DNA of 64,000 nt from Acorus gramineus (Eukaryota > Streptophyta > Magnoliopsida > Acorales > Acoraceae): positions 2,260,615-2,324,614 of the forward strand of contig CM060851.1 in the NCBI GenBank assembly GCA_030737835.1. Direction: 5' to 3'. Each line of letters starts with the position of its first letter. The stretch's first letter is position 1. The position numbers and the translations under genes were made by a program. This document shows, piece after piece, positions 10,852 to 20,898 of the stretch. The notes beneath the pieces were generated by a model, which searched no databases, was not told where the DNA came from, and saw nothing but the letters and a program-made list of their open reading frames with translations.

Positions 10852-12673
10852 CCCTTCACCTCGCTCATCATTGAACCCTTCAAAACCAACCATCTCCCTC
10901 CTCTAGCAAACAGACACGGCATCGAGAACTGAAATGGATAGCTTTGACTCTAAGAAAGTCAAGGTCATCCCCGAACTATTTTTTGACAGGTCCAGATCAT
11001 CTGTGATAAAACCACATAAAAATCTTGTGACAGCTACTCATAGGCTGTCACGTAAGCTGTGTAATTTTTTTTAATTTTTTTTTTTTAACTCATATCGATA
11101 AAAATTGATTGAATGTATTTTTTTAAAACCATAGAGAAACCCCTTACATGGCAGCCATTGGCTGCCACAAGGGATCCCAACACTTTTTTGATGGAGGGGG
11201 GAAGTTGATTAGGTGAAAGATGAATGAAGGGCATCATAATAACTTTATATGCATAGTTAAGGGTCAACCTTACACGGAGTAAATTTGGGTGACGGTAGGG
11301 ACTGATTTAATAATTTTTTAATACACAGGGAGCTGTGAGCATTTTGTGATTTTACGGTGACTTTTTTTTATTCTAACACATTTATATAGGGGCTTAGTTT
11401 GGATAATTTATCTCGTGTTTCACAATTTAACAAGTTAATTTCAATTATTAATAGCCAACAAAAAACAATTGCATGTAAATTATAGTAGTAATATAATAAA
11501 AAAATATTTTAATTTCTTCATACATTTATCATACTTCTCCCCCATAATTTATGAAATGAACAAGTAATGACTAAATATGACATCCTCCAACCCTACAAAA
11601 AAAAAAAAAAAAAATTCTTATAATGGAAATTGACATATAGCCGAACTTTTGAGAAGGCTTTCATTATGGAGTAGAGCGAAAAAAAAAAACTGTCTAATAA
11701 AGGTAATCCCCCAGGCCCCAGTTATGCATTGTATAAAAATTAAAACTGTTTTATTTTTTTAGAAGGAAAATGTATTTATTTATATAAATATATACTTCAC
11801 TTTTTTATATTAACATGTATTTTATTAAATAATATATATTTACTGAAAAATGATATGTTCAACCGTGTATGCAGCTCTTTCCAGTCATCATTTTTCTTTT
11901 TGAGTGCTGTTAAATGTAATATGTCGAGGCAGTCCCGCAGTCAGTCTATAACCTCGATAGCTATCTATCGAGGCATATACCTCATGTTTTCCTAACATGA
12001 GGAATATACATTGTTAATAATTTTTTTATGGTATCAATCAAATAGATCCATGTGATAGATTATGATGTTATATATATTTTTCATAAAAGCATATAACTCA
12101 TTTGAAATCGTTTACTATTTTTACAAAATTAAAACATGTGTGAACCGTCTCTAAGATTATTCTTTTTTTTAAAAAAAAAAATTATACATTCATCTAGTGC
12201 AAATTGTTATATTAATTAAAATATATATACTGAAATATACTAATAGTTTTTAAAAAATATATAAAATATTTACAATCCTATACACACCGCGAGCCTGTGT
12301 ATAGATAGTGTAGTATACATTAAAATTATATGGTCAAGGACTAAATGCATCGATGTTCTATTAAGAACGCTGTTAAACATAGTCTTTTTTATAATCTAAA
12401 ATACAGTCTCATATACAATTTTAGAAATCAAAAGAAGCATATGCATCATTGGACGATGTATATATCGTCGTTAATTTTATTTTATATTTATTAAAATAGA
12501 TTTATCAAACTCAAAATGCATCGATGTATACTTTTCATTAAAGTCATTAGATGATGGTTATTATTTTTTTTAAAAAAAAAACATACATTATACGTGTTTT
12601 TAACCGTAAGAAATTACAGAACCTAACATTTTTTATTCTATTAATAATAGAAAATCAAAACTGTTTGGTGCTG
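10852..12673. other. intergenic with several short perfect hairpins
   Basis: No gene recognised. Perfect short inverted repeats lie at 11027-11051 (GTGACAGC/GCTGTCAC, 9-base loop) and 11150-11168 (TGGCAGCC/GGCTGCCA, 3-base loop), and a pair at 11952-12002 is listed separately. The rest is AT-rich. Confidence 0.5.
11952..12002. repeat. two adjacent perfect 9-bp hairpins
   Basis: The first stem is CCTCGATAG/CTATCGAGG with a 4-base loop (11952-11973). Seven bases later comes CCTCATGTT/AACATGAGG with a 5-base loop (11980-12002). Both arms are perfect. There is no U-tract or gene next to them that suggests a terminator or a known RNA, and the function is unknown. Confidence 0.6.
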
Positions 12674-12681
12674 CATGTGAC

Positions 12682-13585
12682 TAGGCTTGTCAATAGGTCG
12701 GGTCGGGGTGGACCCGGACTCGACCCGTTGTAAGACCCGACGGGTCCGGGGAAATGTGGACCCAGACCCTGACCCGTCGGACCCAAGTCGGGTACGGGTC
12801 CGACCCGACCCGGATGGTTGGTAAAAAAAAAAAAAAACAAGAAAAGCTTATGTATTTGTTTGCTTTATAATTCTATTTGAAATTTTTTTGTAATAAAACA
12901 TTATTATTAATGAAACTATGGTTGAATATAATTTTATACAATTCAAAAGAAGTAAATGAATTATTAAATAACATCCAAAACAATAATCACTAACATAAAA
13001 AACATATTAACGTATATAATAAACATAACTAATTATACAAACATTCAAAACAATATTAACCTAAACAACATTCAAAACAATAAACACTAACATATTAATC
13101 TAAATAATAAACATAAATAATGCAACAAACTAATTAATCATACAAATTAAAAAGCTACTAAGTTAATTGTCTAAAACAAACCGACGACAATACATTATTA
13201 AGTTTATTACATATTAAACAATCAAGTTTTTGCAAGTTGCAACATCAACAAAAAAAAAAAAAAAATGTTATGATTATGATGATGACTTATGATTTATGGG
13301 CTTGTTATGATTATAATTTATGAACTTGTGGATAAAAAAATAAGTTAAATAAGAAATAAAATTATGTATCAACTAATACCAATAGTCATATAATATATGA
13401 GCATATTTTAATAAAACAATCGGGTCTCGAATCCAACGGGGTTGGGGCGGGGTGGACCCGGACCCGACTCGTTTGTTTATTCGGGTCCGTTGGGTCGGGT
13501 CCAAATCGGCTCAAGTATATTACACGTGTAATAAGATCCGGGTTGGGTCAGATCTAGGCCTAGACCCGACCCGTTGACAGACCTA
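12682..13585. mobile_element. 904-base non-autonomous hAT-like element (GGGTC family), copy 2
   Basis: The left end is TAGGCTTGTCAATAGGTCGG and the right end is CCCGACCCGTTGACAGACCTA without its first base. Inverted, they share TAGG.CTGTCAA..GGTCGG. The flanks are CATGTGAC (12674-12681) and CATGTGAG (13586-13593), 7 of 8 matching. The interior is A-rich with degenerate ATTCAAAACAATA-type subrepeats and no coding sequence. It lies 85 bases upstream of the ATG of the intact PPR gene, so it sits within that gene's promoter or 5' leader. Confidence 0.8.
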
Positions 13586-13669
13586 CATGTGAGCATCGAT
13601 ATATCATTTTCCTTGTTTTAGGAATAACAAAATTTGGCTTGTTTTGATCGAAAAAGCAGAGGATCTGAA

Positions 13670-15880
13670 ATGGTTTGGATGATGAGAATCCCTACTTCCA
13701 TCAGGAAAAGGAACATCACAACCACCGCATCATCATCATCATCATCATCATCGAAGAAATGCCCACCACATCAACCAGACGATCTCGAGAAGCTGTTGAG
13801 CACGTTCAAGCAGCGATTGCTCCTCTCTTCATCACCACCACCAATGCGCGTTCTCAACGGGTTTTTGAGGGATGCGGCGAAACTCAAACACCACTCCGTC
13901 GTCCTCTCCATGTTCCATGATTTGTGTTCCGCGGGCATCTCTCCCGATATATTCACCCACAACATCCTCATCAATTCCCTCTGCAAACTCAATCGGGTCG
14001 ATCTCGGTTTCTCCCTTCTCTGCGGCATCTTCAAGCGCGGCTATGAACCCAATGTTGTCACTTTCACCACTCTCATCAAGGGCTCCTGCTCCACCGACAA
14101 GATTGGAGTCGCGATTGAGCTGTTCGTCGATATGTCTAAGAAGGGTTACCCTGTCAATGTAGTCACTTATGGGACACTCATTGACGGCCTCTGCAAGGCG
14201 GGGGACACCGGAACCGCTCTCCACTTGCTCAGACAGATGGGCAAGAACGGGCTTAGGCCTCAGTTAGAGGCATACAATGCGATGATAGATGGTCTATGCA
14301 AGGTAGGATCAACGGAGGATGCTCTCAAACTCTTCAGAGAAATGGTTGATGATGGGGGTGTCTCTCCCAATATATTCACCCACAGCATCCTCATCAACTC
14401 CCTCTGCAAACTCAATCGGGTCGATCTCGGTTTCTCCCTTCTCTGCGGCATCTTCAAGCGCGGCTATGAACCCAATGTTGTCACTTTCACCACTCTCATC
14501 AAGGGCTTGTGCTCTACCGACAAGATTGGAGTCGCGATTGAGCTGTTCGCCGATATGTCTAAGAAGGGTTACTCTGCCGATACAGTCACTTATGGGACAC
14601 TCATTGACGGCCTCTGCAAGGCGGGTGACACGGGAACGGCTCTCCGCTTGCTCAGACAGATGGGTGAGAACGGGTGTAGGCCTAATTTAGAGGCGTACAA
14701 CGCGATGATTGATGGACTCTGCAAGGTAGGATCAACGGAGGATGCTCTCAAGCTCTTCAAGGAAATGGTTGGTGATGGTGTCCAACCGGATGTAATCACG
14801 TACAACTCATTGATGCGAGGTCTCTTTGATTCAGGCATGTCGAGTGAAGCAAAGGAGTTATTTGATAGTATGGTTGATCAGGGGATCTCACCAAATGTGG
14901 TTTCCTTCAACATTCAAATAAATGTTCTCTGCAGGGAAGGGAGGGTAGAAGATGCCCACATCCTATTAGACACCATGATTCAAAGAGGCTTGGATCCTGA
15001 TATCTTTACTTACAGCACATTGATGGATGGTTACTGCTTGCAAAGCAAAGTGAAAGATGCGATGAAGGTATTTGACTTCATGGTAGCCATGGGTCGAAAT
15101 CCTGATACAATCACATACAACATACTGATCAATGGGTACTGCAAAGCAAAACGGATGGATGAGGCAATGAAATTGCTCATGAAAATGCAATGTGAGGGAG
15201 TGAAACCTAATGTTGTCACTTTTAACACTCTAATTGATGGACTGTTTCGTGTGAGAAGAGTCATGGCTGCAAAACAACTCTTCAATGAGATGCAAGCTCA
15301 AGGTATAAGGCCAAATATCGTCACTTATAATACACTACTGGATGGTTTTTGCAAAAATGGATGTCTTGAAGAGGCAATCAAACGGCTTCGGATCATACAA
15401 AATGAACGAGTTAAGATCAATAGTCAGACTTTTGGCATTCTCATCAACGGGTTGTGCACAACAGGTCAATTAGAGACGGCTTTGGATATGTTCAATGACG
15501 CAATAGCAAAAGGGTTGACTCCTAATGTTGTTACTTATAACACTATCATAAATGGACTTTGTGAAGCTGGTCATGTAATGAAAGCCAGTGAAATGATCAT
15601 TAGAATGGAAAAGGAAAAATGTCCTCCAAACAGTGTGACATTCAATATCATGTTTCGAGGTCTTCTTAAGAAAAAAGAATCACTCAAAGCAGTACAACTT
15701 GCCATTGAAATGAGAGAGAGAGGGTTTTCGGCGGATAATAATACTCTCAAAATGTTTTTCCACATGCTTGAAATTGATGAGAATGGTCCTGAATATATTA
15801 AAATGCTTCCTGATTTTGCACCGAAGGATGATGGAAAACGACTAGTAAGAGAGAGCCAAAAAGGTATTGATCGGTTGTAA
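13670..15880 (+). CDS. P-class PPR protein, restorer-of-fertility-like, intact
   Basis: An intronless gene for 736 residues. PPR proteins bind organellar transcripts and affect their cutting, stability or translation. The frame is open 36 bases further upstream, but only from a TTG; the ATG at 13670 aligns with the start of the paralogue at 3381. The N-terminus is rich in Arg, Ser and Thr and poor in acids, as in mitochondrial presequences, and includes a Ser run coded by a (TCA)n tract. From about residue 94 come 17 full 35-residue repeats of the type V-x-T-Y-N-x-L-I-x-G-L-C-K, plus a partial repeat before them and a 45-residue tail. Repeats 1-4 and 5-8 are a recent in-frame duplication of 423 bases (roughly 13935-14357 and 14358-14780). 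No DYW or E domain is present. A hAT-like element lies just upstream. The tandem setting and repeat similarity suggest the Rf-like subclade; the RNA target is unknown. Confidence 0.93.
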   Translation: MVWMMRIPTSIRKRNITTTASSSSSSSSKKCPPHQPDDLEKLLSTFKQRLLLSSSPPPMRVLNGFLRDAAKLKHHSVVLSMFHDLCSAGISPDIFTHNILINSLCKLNRVDLGFSLLCGIFKRGYEPNVVTFTTLIKGSCSTDKIGVAIELFVDMSKKGYPVNVVTYGTLIDGLCKAGDTGTALHLLRQMGKNGLRPQLEAYNAMIDGLCKVGSTEDALKLFREMVDDGGVSPNIFTHSILINSLCKLNRVDLGFSLLCGIFKRGYEPNVVTFTTLIKGLCSTDKIGVAIELFADMSKKGYSADTVTYGTLIDGLCKAGDTGTALRLLRQMGENGCRPNLEAYNAMIDGLCKVGSTEDALKLFKEMVGDGVQPDVITYNSLMRGLFDSGMSSEAKELFDSMVDQGISPNVVSFNIQINVLCREGRVEDAHILLDTMIQRGLDPDIFTYSTLMDGYCLQSKVKDAMKVFDFMVAMGRNPDTITYNILINGYCKAKRMDEAMKLLMKMQCEGVKPNVVTFNTLIDGLFRVRRVMAAKQLFNEMQAQGIRPNIVTYNTLLDGFCKNGCLEEAIKRLRIIQNERVKINSQTFGILINGLCTTGQLETALDMFNDAIAKGLTPNVVTYNTIINGLCEAGHVMKASEMIIRMEKEKCPPNSVTFNIMFRGLLKKKESLKAVQLAIEMRERGFSADNNTLKMFFHMLEIDENGPEYIKMLPDFAPKDDGKRLVRESQKGIDRL
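13728..13757 (+). repeat. TCA/ATC microsatellite inside the PPR coding region
   Basis: An (ATC)n tract codes for the Ser run after T-T-A in the leader of the intact PPR gene. The broken paralogue has a CTT run coding Ser in the equivalent place (about 3511-3529). Length changes would stay in frame in units of three and alter only the presumed targeting region. Confidence 0.7.
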
Positions 15881-16340
15881 AATTTGTTGTAGTGCATCAT
15901 GTAATTTTTGTGAAATTACTTTTGGAGTTAATTTTGTTGTAGTCTCAAATTATACTATACTTAATCTGTGAGTTACTTAGAATAATTTGAGAACCAAGAA
16001 AATGCGGGCAGTCATGAGGCACGCATATGATTGAAGACTTGCTTTTGTAATTTTTTATGTGTACCTTTCCTGAATGTTGGTCTGACCAATCAACCTTAGA
16101 ATTCTATGTTTGTTTAGAGGTGTATAATGGTGCATGTGCTGGTTATTCCTGGAGTGAGCAATAATTGGATACCCAATTTCATTCACCACCAGAGATTGAG
16201 TTTGAAGATATATTCGATGCTTCTGTTGGGATCAAATGTTAGGAGGGTTTAACCTGCTCCAGATCTTTCATTGCACTTATCTTTCAAGGTTGCAGTGCAG
16301 CCACCGTGAAAACTACTCAGTGGGCATCTTTTTTTTTTTT
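15881..16340. other. intergenic between PPR copies
   Basis: The 3' flank of the intact PPR gene followed by unrecognised sequence. It ends in a run of about 13 T immediately before the truncated PPR copy. No gene seen. Confidence 0.5.
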
Positions 16341-17070
16341 CTTTAAGGAAATGGTTGGTGATGGTGTCCAACCGGATGTAATCACGTACAACTCATTGAT
16401 GCAAGGTCTCTATGATTCAGGCATGTCGAGTGAAGCAAAGGAGTTATTTGATAGTATGGTTGATCAGGGGATCTCACCAAATGTGGTTACCTTCAACATT
16501 CAAATAAATGTTCTCTGCAGGGAAGGGAAGGTAGAAGATGCCCACATCCTATTAGACACCATGATTCAAAGAGGATTGGATCCGAATGTCATTACTTACA
16601 ACACATTGATGGATGGTTACTGCTTGCAAAGCAAAGTGAAAGATGCGATGAAGGTATTTGACTTCATGGTAGCCATGGGTCAAAATCCTGATACAATCAC
16701 ATGCAACATACTGATCAATGGGTACTGTAAAGCAAAGCAGATGGATGAGGCTTTGAGATTGCTCATGAAAATGCAATGTGAAGGAGTGAAACCTGATGTT
16801 GTCACTTATAACACTCTAATTGATGGACTGTTTCGTGCTGGAGGAGTCATGGCTGCAAAACAACTCTTCAATGAAATGCAATCTCAAGGTATAAGGCCGG
16901 ATATCATCACTTACAATACACTATTGGTTGGCCTTTGCAAAAATGGAAGTCTTAAAGAGGCAACCAAATGGCTTCGGATCATACAAAATGAAGGAGTTGA
17001 GATTGATAATAATACCTTTTGTATCCTCGTCAATGGATGGTGCACAACAGGTCAACTAGAGACAGCTATG
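16341..17070 (+). pseudogene. PPR gene fragment, both ends missing
   Basis: Closely matches 14757-15486 of the intact PPR gene, from K-E-M-V-G-D-G-V-Q-P-D to C-T-T-G-Q-L-E-T-A, with only a few differences per 60 bases. It covers about six and a half repeats. Homology starts abruptly after a T run and stops abruptly near 17070, where the frame runs on into unrelated sequence until 17118. No ATG in frame lies before the homology; the open frame upstream begins at a GTG. It retains an open frame, so the duplication is recent or the loss of function too recent for stops to have arisen. Confidence 0.85.
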
Positions 17071-17360
17071 GGTATATATCCTAGAGATGAGGAGCACCTT
17101 AATGTAAATATGAAATGAAAAATATTAGAGAGTTATTCGCGTGGTCACTTTTGCAATCCAATGCAATTTAATATTTTCTATCAAGTATATACTATCAAAC
17201 ATAGTATATTTTTCTTCTTACAAAGTGAAATGAGATTTAACCCGTATTTGTTCAAATGATCTAAAAGTTGTTTTAAATGAAAACAAAAAATCAATAAAAC
17301 CACTAATAACTTGGATCAACCCTATTAAATAATTGCAATAATGTATTGTTCCTCAAATGA
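17071..17360. other. intergenic, no recognised content
   Basis: The flank of the truncated PPR copy. Nothing recognised. Confidence 0.4.
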
Positions 17361-17820
17361 GGTGGTAAACGAGTCAAACGAGCCGAGCTTTTATATGTTT
17401 GAACTCGGCCCGTTTAGTATCATGCTCGGCTTGGGCTTGGCTCGAGATCAAACTTAATTTTGTGTTCAAGCTCGGCTCATTTGACTTTTGAAAAACTCGA
17501 TAAAAGATCGACTCAGCTCGTTTGTTAAACGAGTCAAGCCGAAACTCTAACCAAAGCTCGGCTCAGGCTTGTTTAGTTAAAAAAAAAACTATTTAACATT
17601 TAAGAAGTCACATTTCACAAATCACAACACCTTATACATATAAAAATAACATAAGTTTGGGCATGGACTTGGCTCAGGCTCAGTTCGGACTCGACTCATT
17701 TACAAATCGAGCTTTAAAAAGCGTTTAAATTTGACCTATTTGTCTAATCAAACGAACCCGAATAAGTTTTAATCGAGGCAAGCCTGAGTCAAGCCTAAGC
17801 TACTCGGTTTGTTTACCACC
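17361..17820. mobile_element. 460-base TIR element with GCTCGG-rich ends
   Basis: The left end is GGTGGTAAACGAGTCAAACG and the right end is CTCGGTTTGTTTACCACC. The outer bases GGTGGTAAAC pair as GGTGGTAAAC. Both subterminal regions are filled with CTCGGCTC/GAGCCGAG-type motifs, and the middle is AT-rich. This layout is that of a non-autonomous DNA transposon. I see no clear target duplication, so the superfamily (hAT is likely) is uncertain. Confidence 0.65.
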
Positions 17821-20800
17821 ACATCCCCAGAAGATATGCCCTATACGTGTTTATAAATATTACGCTTGCTGGTACATAGAAATAGGTTAACTAGACATCA
17901 GCAATGGGTCGGCCCTTGAATAAGGCGCAGGTCAAATGGAGACCCTTAATTCAGACAATGATACAAACAAAATTAATGTCTCTACTAAATAATGTCATAA
18001 TTTACCATCATTTCACATTTACACAAATAAAATCTATGGAAAGAGTCCTGTAAATTTAATTAAACATGGTCTATTATTAAATGACTAATTGTGAATATTG
18101 ACAAAAAGTTCTTTCGCTGATTATTAAAATATAAAAAAAAGAATGAATTTATACTCACTTGACTAAAAGACTGAACCCTCAAAATGAAATAATTATTTGA
18201 AGGTTGTGAATCACAATAGATTAATGAGCAGAGGCATCTAAAGGCTCAACTTCACCCTTCCATTTGCAATTTGTAAAATAATTAACCATAACCACCATCT
18301 TACCTAAGTTTCCATAATTTCAAGGAAATTTATTAAAAATAACATTGATTTTTTTAATTGCACATTTAATCAGAGTCCCAATTTTAACTATGCAGAGTAA
18401 CCTTCAGCGTTGGGTGAGTTTTTAAATTTTTTTTATTATTTTTGCAAGAGAATCCCGCTTCTTTCTACCCAGTTTCATCAGAATTTAATTTATTTTTAAA
18501 ATTTAATTTTATCTCAATTTTATCTATTAAAATTAAGATATTTTTTCAATTTAAATCTCATCTCAATATTATCAATTAAAATTATTAAAAGAAATTTAAA
18601 TTTAAATCTTATCTGGATTTTTATCTGAAATTTGAAATTAATAAGATTGAGATAAGATTTAAAATTTATCAGCAACCCATAGAAAATAATAATAATAATA
18701 AAAAAAACATGAAAAGGATACCTAATCTAAAACAGCAATCTGTCTCTCCCAACCACAAACCCTCAAAACTTATCTAAATATCAATAATAATTAACTATTA
18801 ATATCTCTCTTCCTAGATGACTGTGTCAAAGGATGACCCTAATCTAAAATCGCAATCTCCCTCTTCCATTCACAAACCCTCAAAACTTATCTAAATATCA
18901 ATAAAATTAAAAAGCCTTTCAATGTTCTCTCTTCCACCACCCCTATATATTAATTGAAAAGCCTTTGAACATGACTCGTCAATTTTTTCTCTACATCCTT
19001 TTTCTTATGTTGAAGAGTGAAAATGAATTAACACTTCACTCTTCCACTACTTTCTGATTCACCACCCCATGTTAATTGAAAAGCCTTTCAATGTGGCTTG
19101 TTAAGTTTTCTTCTACATTGAATGCAAAAAAAAAAAAAAAAAAAATCTCACAAAAAAAATTTGTATTGTTTTCATTTTCATTATGGTTTTAGACAAAAAG
19201 GCTGGTGTCCATGATCAGCATCGTTGCAAGCGTGTCGATCATGCATCAAGAAATAAAAAAACATGAGATTATGGGCATGTCATTGAGTTTAGCGTCTTGC
19301 ATTTTCATTGCAATCCAAAAAATAAAAAAACATGAGATTATGGGCATGTCATTGAGTTTAGCGTCTTGCATTTTCATTGCAATCCAAATGTTTGATTAGC
19401 CACACAATCCGTAAACTGAAAGAAGACCTGGAGGTCGAGTTTAGCGTGATGGAACACCGTAGAGCATAAGAAGAAGAGCTGAACTAAAATGTTTCTATTT
19501 ATCTGTTTAAGCCATTGGTCAATATTTAGGTTTAGTTATTTTATTTCCTCTATTTCACACTGTTTAATTTTACACTTATGGATTACGTTATATTCAGTGT
19601 TTCATAAATGTTGAGTGCATGTTATCTTGGTTTAATTAATTTTATTTCCTCTATTTCACACTGTTTAATTTGCCATTTAAGGATTATGTTATATTCAGTG
19701 TCTGGGGATTTTTTTCGAGTCTATTTTACTGGTGCTAGAAGAATTCTTTTAATGAAAATCCAGTGTTTTTACTGGTTGATAAAGCATCTCCAAATAACAA
19801 ACAATATGTGCATAAATGTGTTTTGACTGTTAAATCGTCAACAATCCAAATAAAAAAAAACCCAATATGTGACTTTCAAATCCTCAAAAGCTGAAGAATC
19901 CGGTTAAAAAATCATCCAAAACACATTTATGATATGTTGTTACGTGTTCTTCAAAACAACAATAATGTAAAAAAAAATCCGATTATTATGAATAAATAAC
20001 AATTTAATTATGATTAACACAAAAAAAAACAACAATTAAAACTCCACTCTTTGCACAGTTTCATAAGTGAAAATCGTAACCGTCTCCTTGAGTATGGAGA
20101 GTAGTTACTTAAAAAAACATGGAGGATATAATAGGTATTAAACATATGCCACCTCATGGGATCCATAAGATGAGACCTCGGAATCATTATTGTAAAAAAT
20201 ATCAATATGTCTCTCCCAACTACAAACCCTCAAATCTTATCTAAAATATCAAAATAACAATTTAACTTCTCTTCCAACTGTCAGAAGATGACCCTAATCA
20301 AAAATATCAATCTATCACTCCCAACCACAAACCCTCAAAACTTAACTAAAAAAAAGTGATGATATGCACAATCATTATATGCTCACTCTAATCTACAAGG
20401 TAGATTAGTACATACTCTGACTAAAAAAATACAAAAGAAATATTTATTGAATTCACATCCTTATTGCATTTTTTTGTGAATGTATATACATCAAGGATAT
20501 ACCTTCAAAAGATTTCAAACACATTGAGATATAAAAAATGACCACAAAAATTACTAACATTTTCCTAAAAACACATGTACACATAATGCACTTGGATAAC
20601 ACAAGAAACTTTAGAATAAATGTACAGAATACACATGATGCACTTAGAAGACACATGCAGACCACATTTTGATATCCATTTTTCTTTCCAGTCCTAAATT
20701 CAATAACTTTAGTCAATACATGTAAAACAAAAAGGCTAAGCATTTCTTTAAAGTGACCAAAAAATCTAAACAGGTTTCAACATCTACTAAATGCAAAATG

Positions 20801-20898
20801 AGAATTAAAAAAAAAAGAGCTTCAGTGGCCACAGGAGCTTTAATGATAGACTTCATATCCCCACATGTAAAAGTTTGCCTTTTTCGTATACCATGAGT
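17821..20898. other. intergenic with many local duplications
   Basis: No gene recognised. A phrase close to AACCACAAACCCTCAAAACT, followed by TATCTAAATATCAATA, recurs near 18751, 18870, 20217 and 20320. A block of TTATTTCCTCTATTTCACAC and following bases occurs twice (about 19540 and 19647). A perfect 69-base tandem copy lies at 19251-19388 and is listed separately. The pattern looks like repeated local duplication of non-coding DNA. Confidence 0.55.
19251..19388 (+). repeat. perfect 69-base tandem duplication
   Basis: Two copies with an offset of 69 bases, apparently identical, starting AAATAAAAAAACATGAGATT. Because 69 is a multiple of three, a 64-codon ORF runs through both with a repeated 23-residue unit, but that ORF shows no recognisable protein features. 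Confidence 0.8.

Noticed and set aside
13634-13669. Longer PPR reading frame starting at 13634
   Set aside because: The codon is TTG; the first ATG is at 13670 and aligns with the start of the paralogue at 3381.
13832-14224. 130-codon antisense ORF in the intact PPR gene, and other antisense ORFs in PPR copies
   Set aside because: They mirror the repeated PPR codons, recur in each paralogue only because the coding strand is conserved, and have no features of their own.
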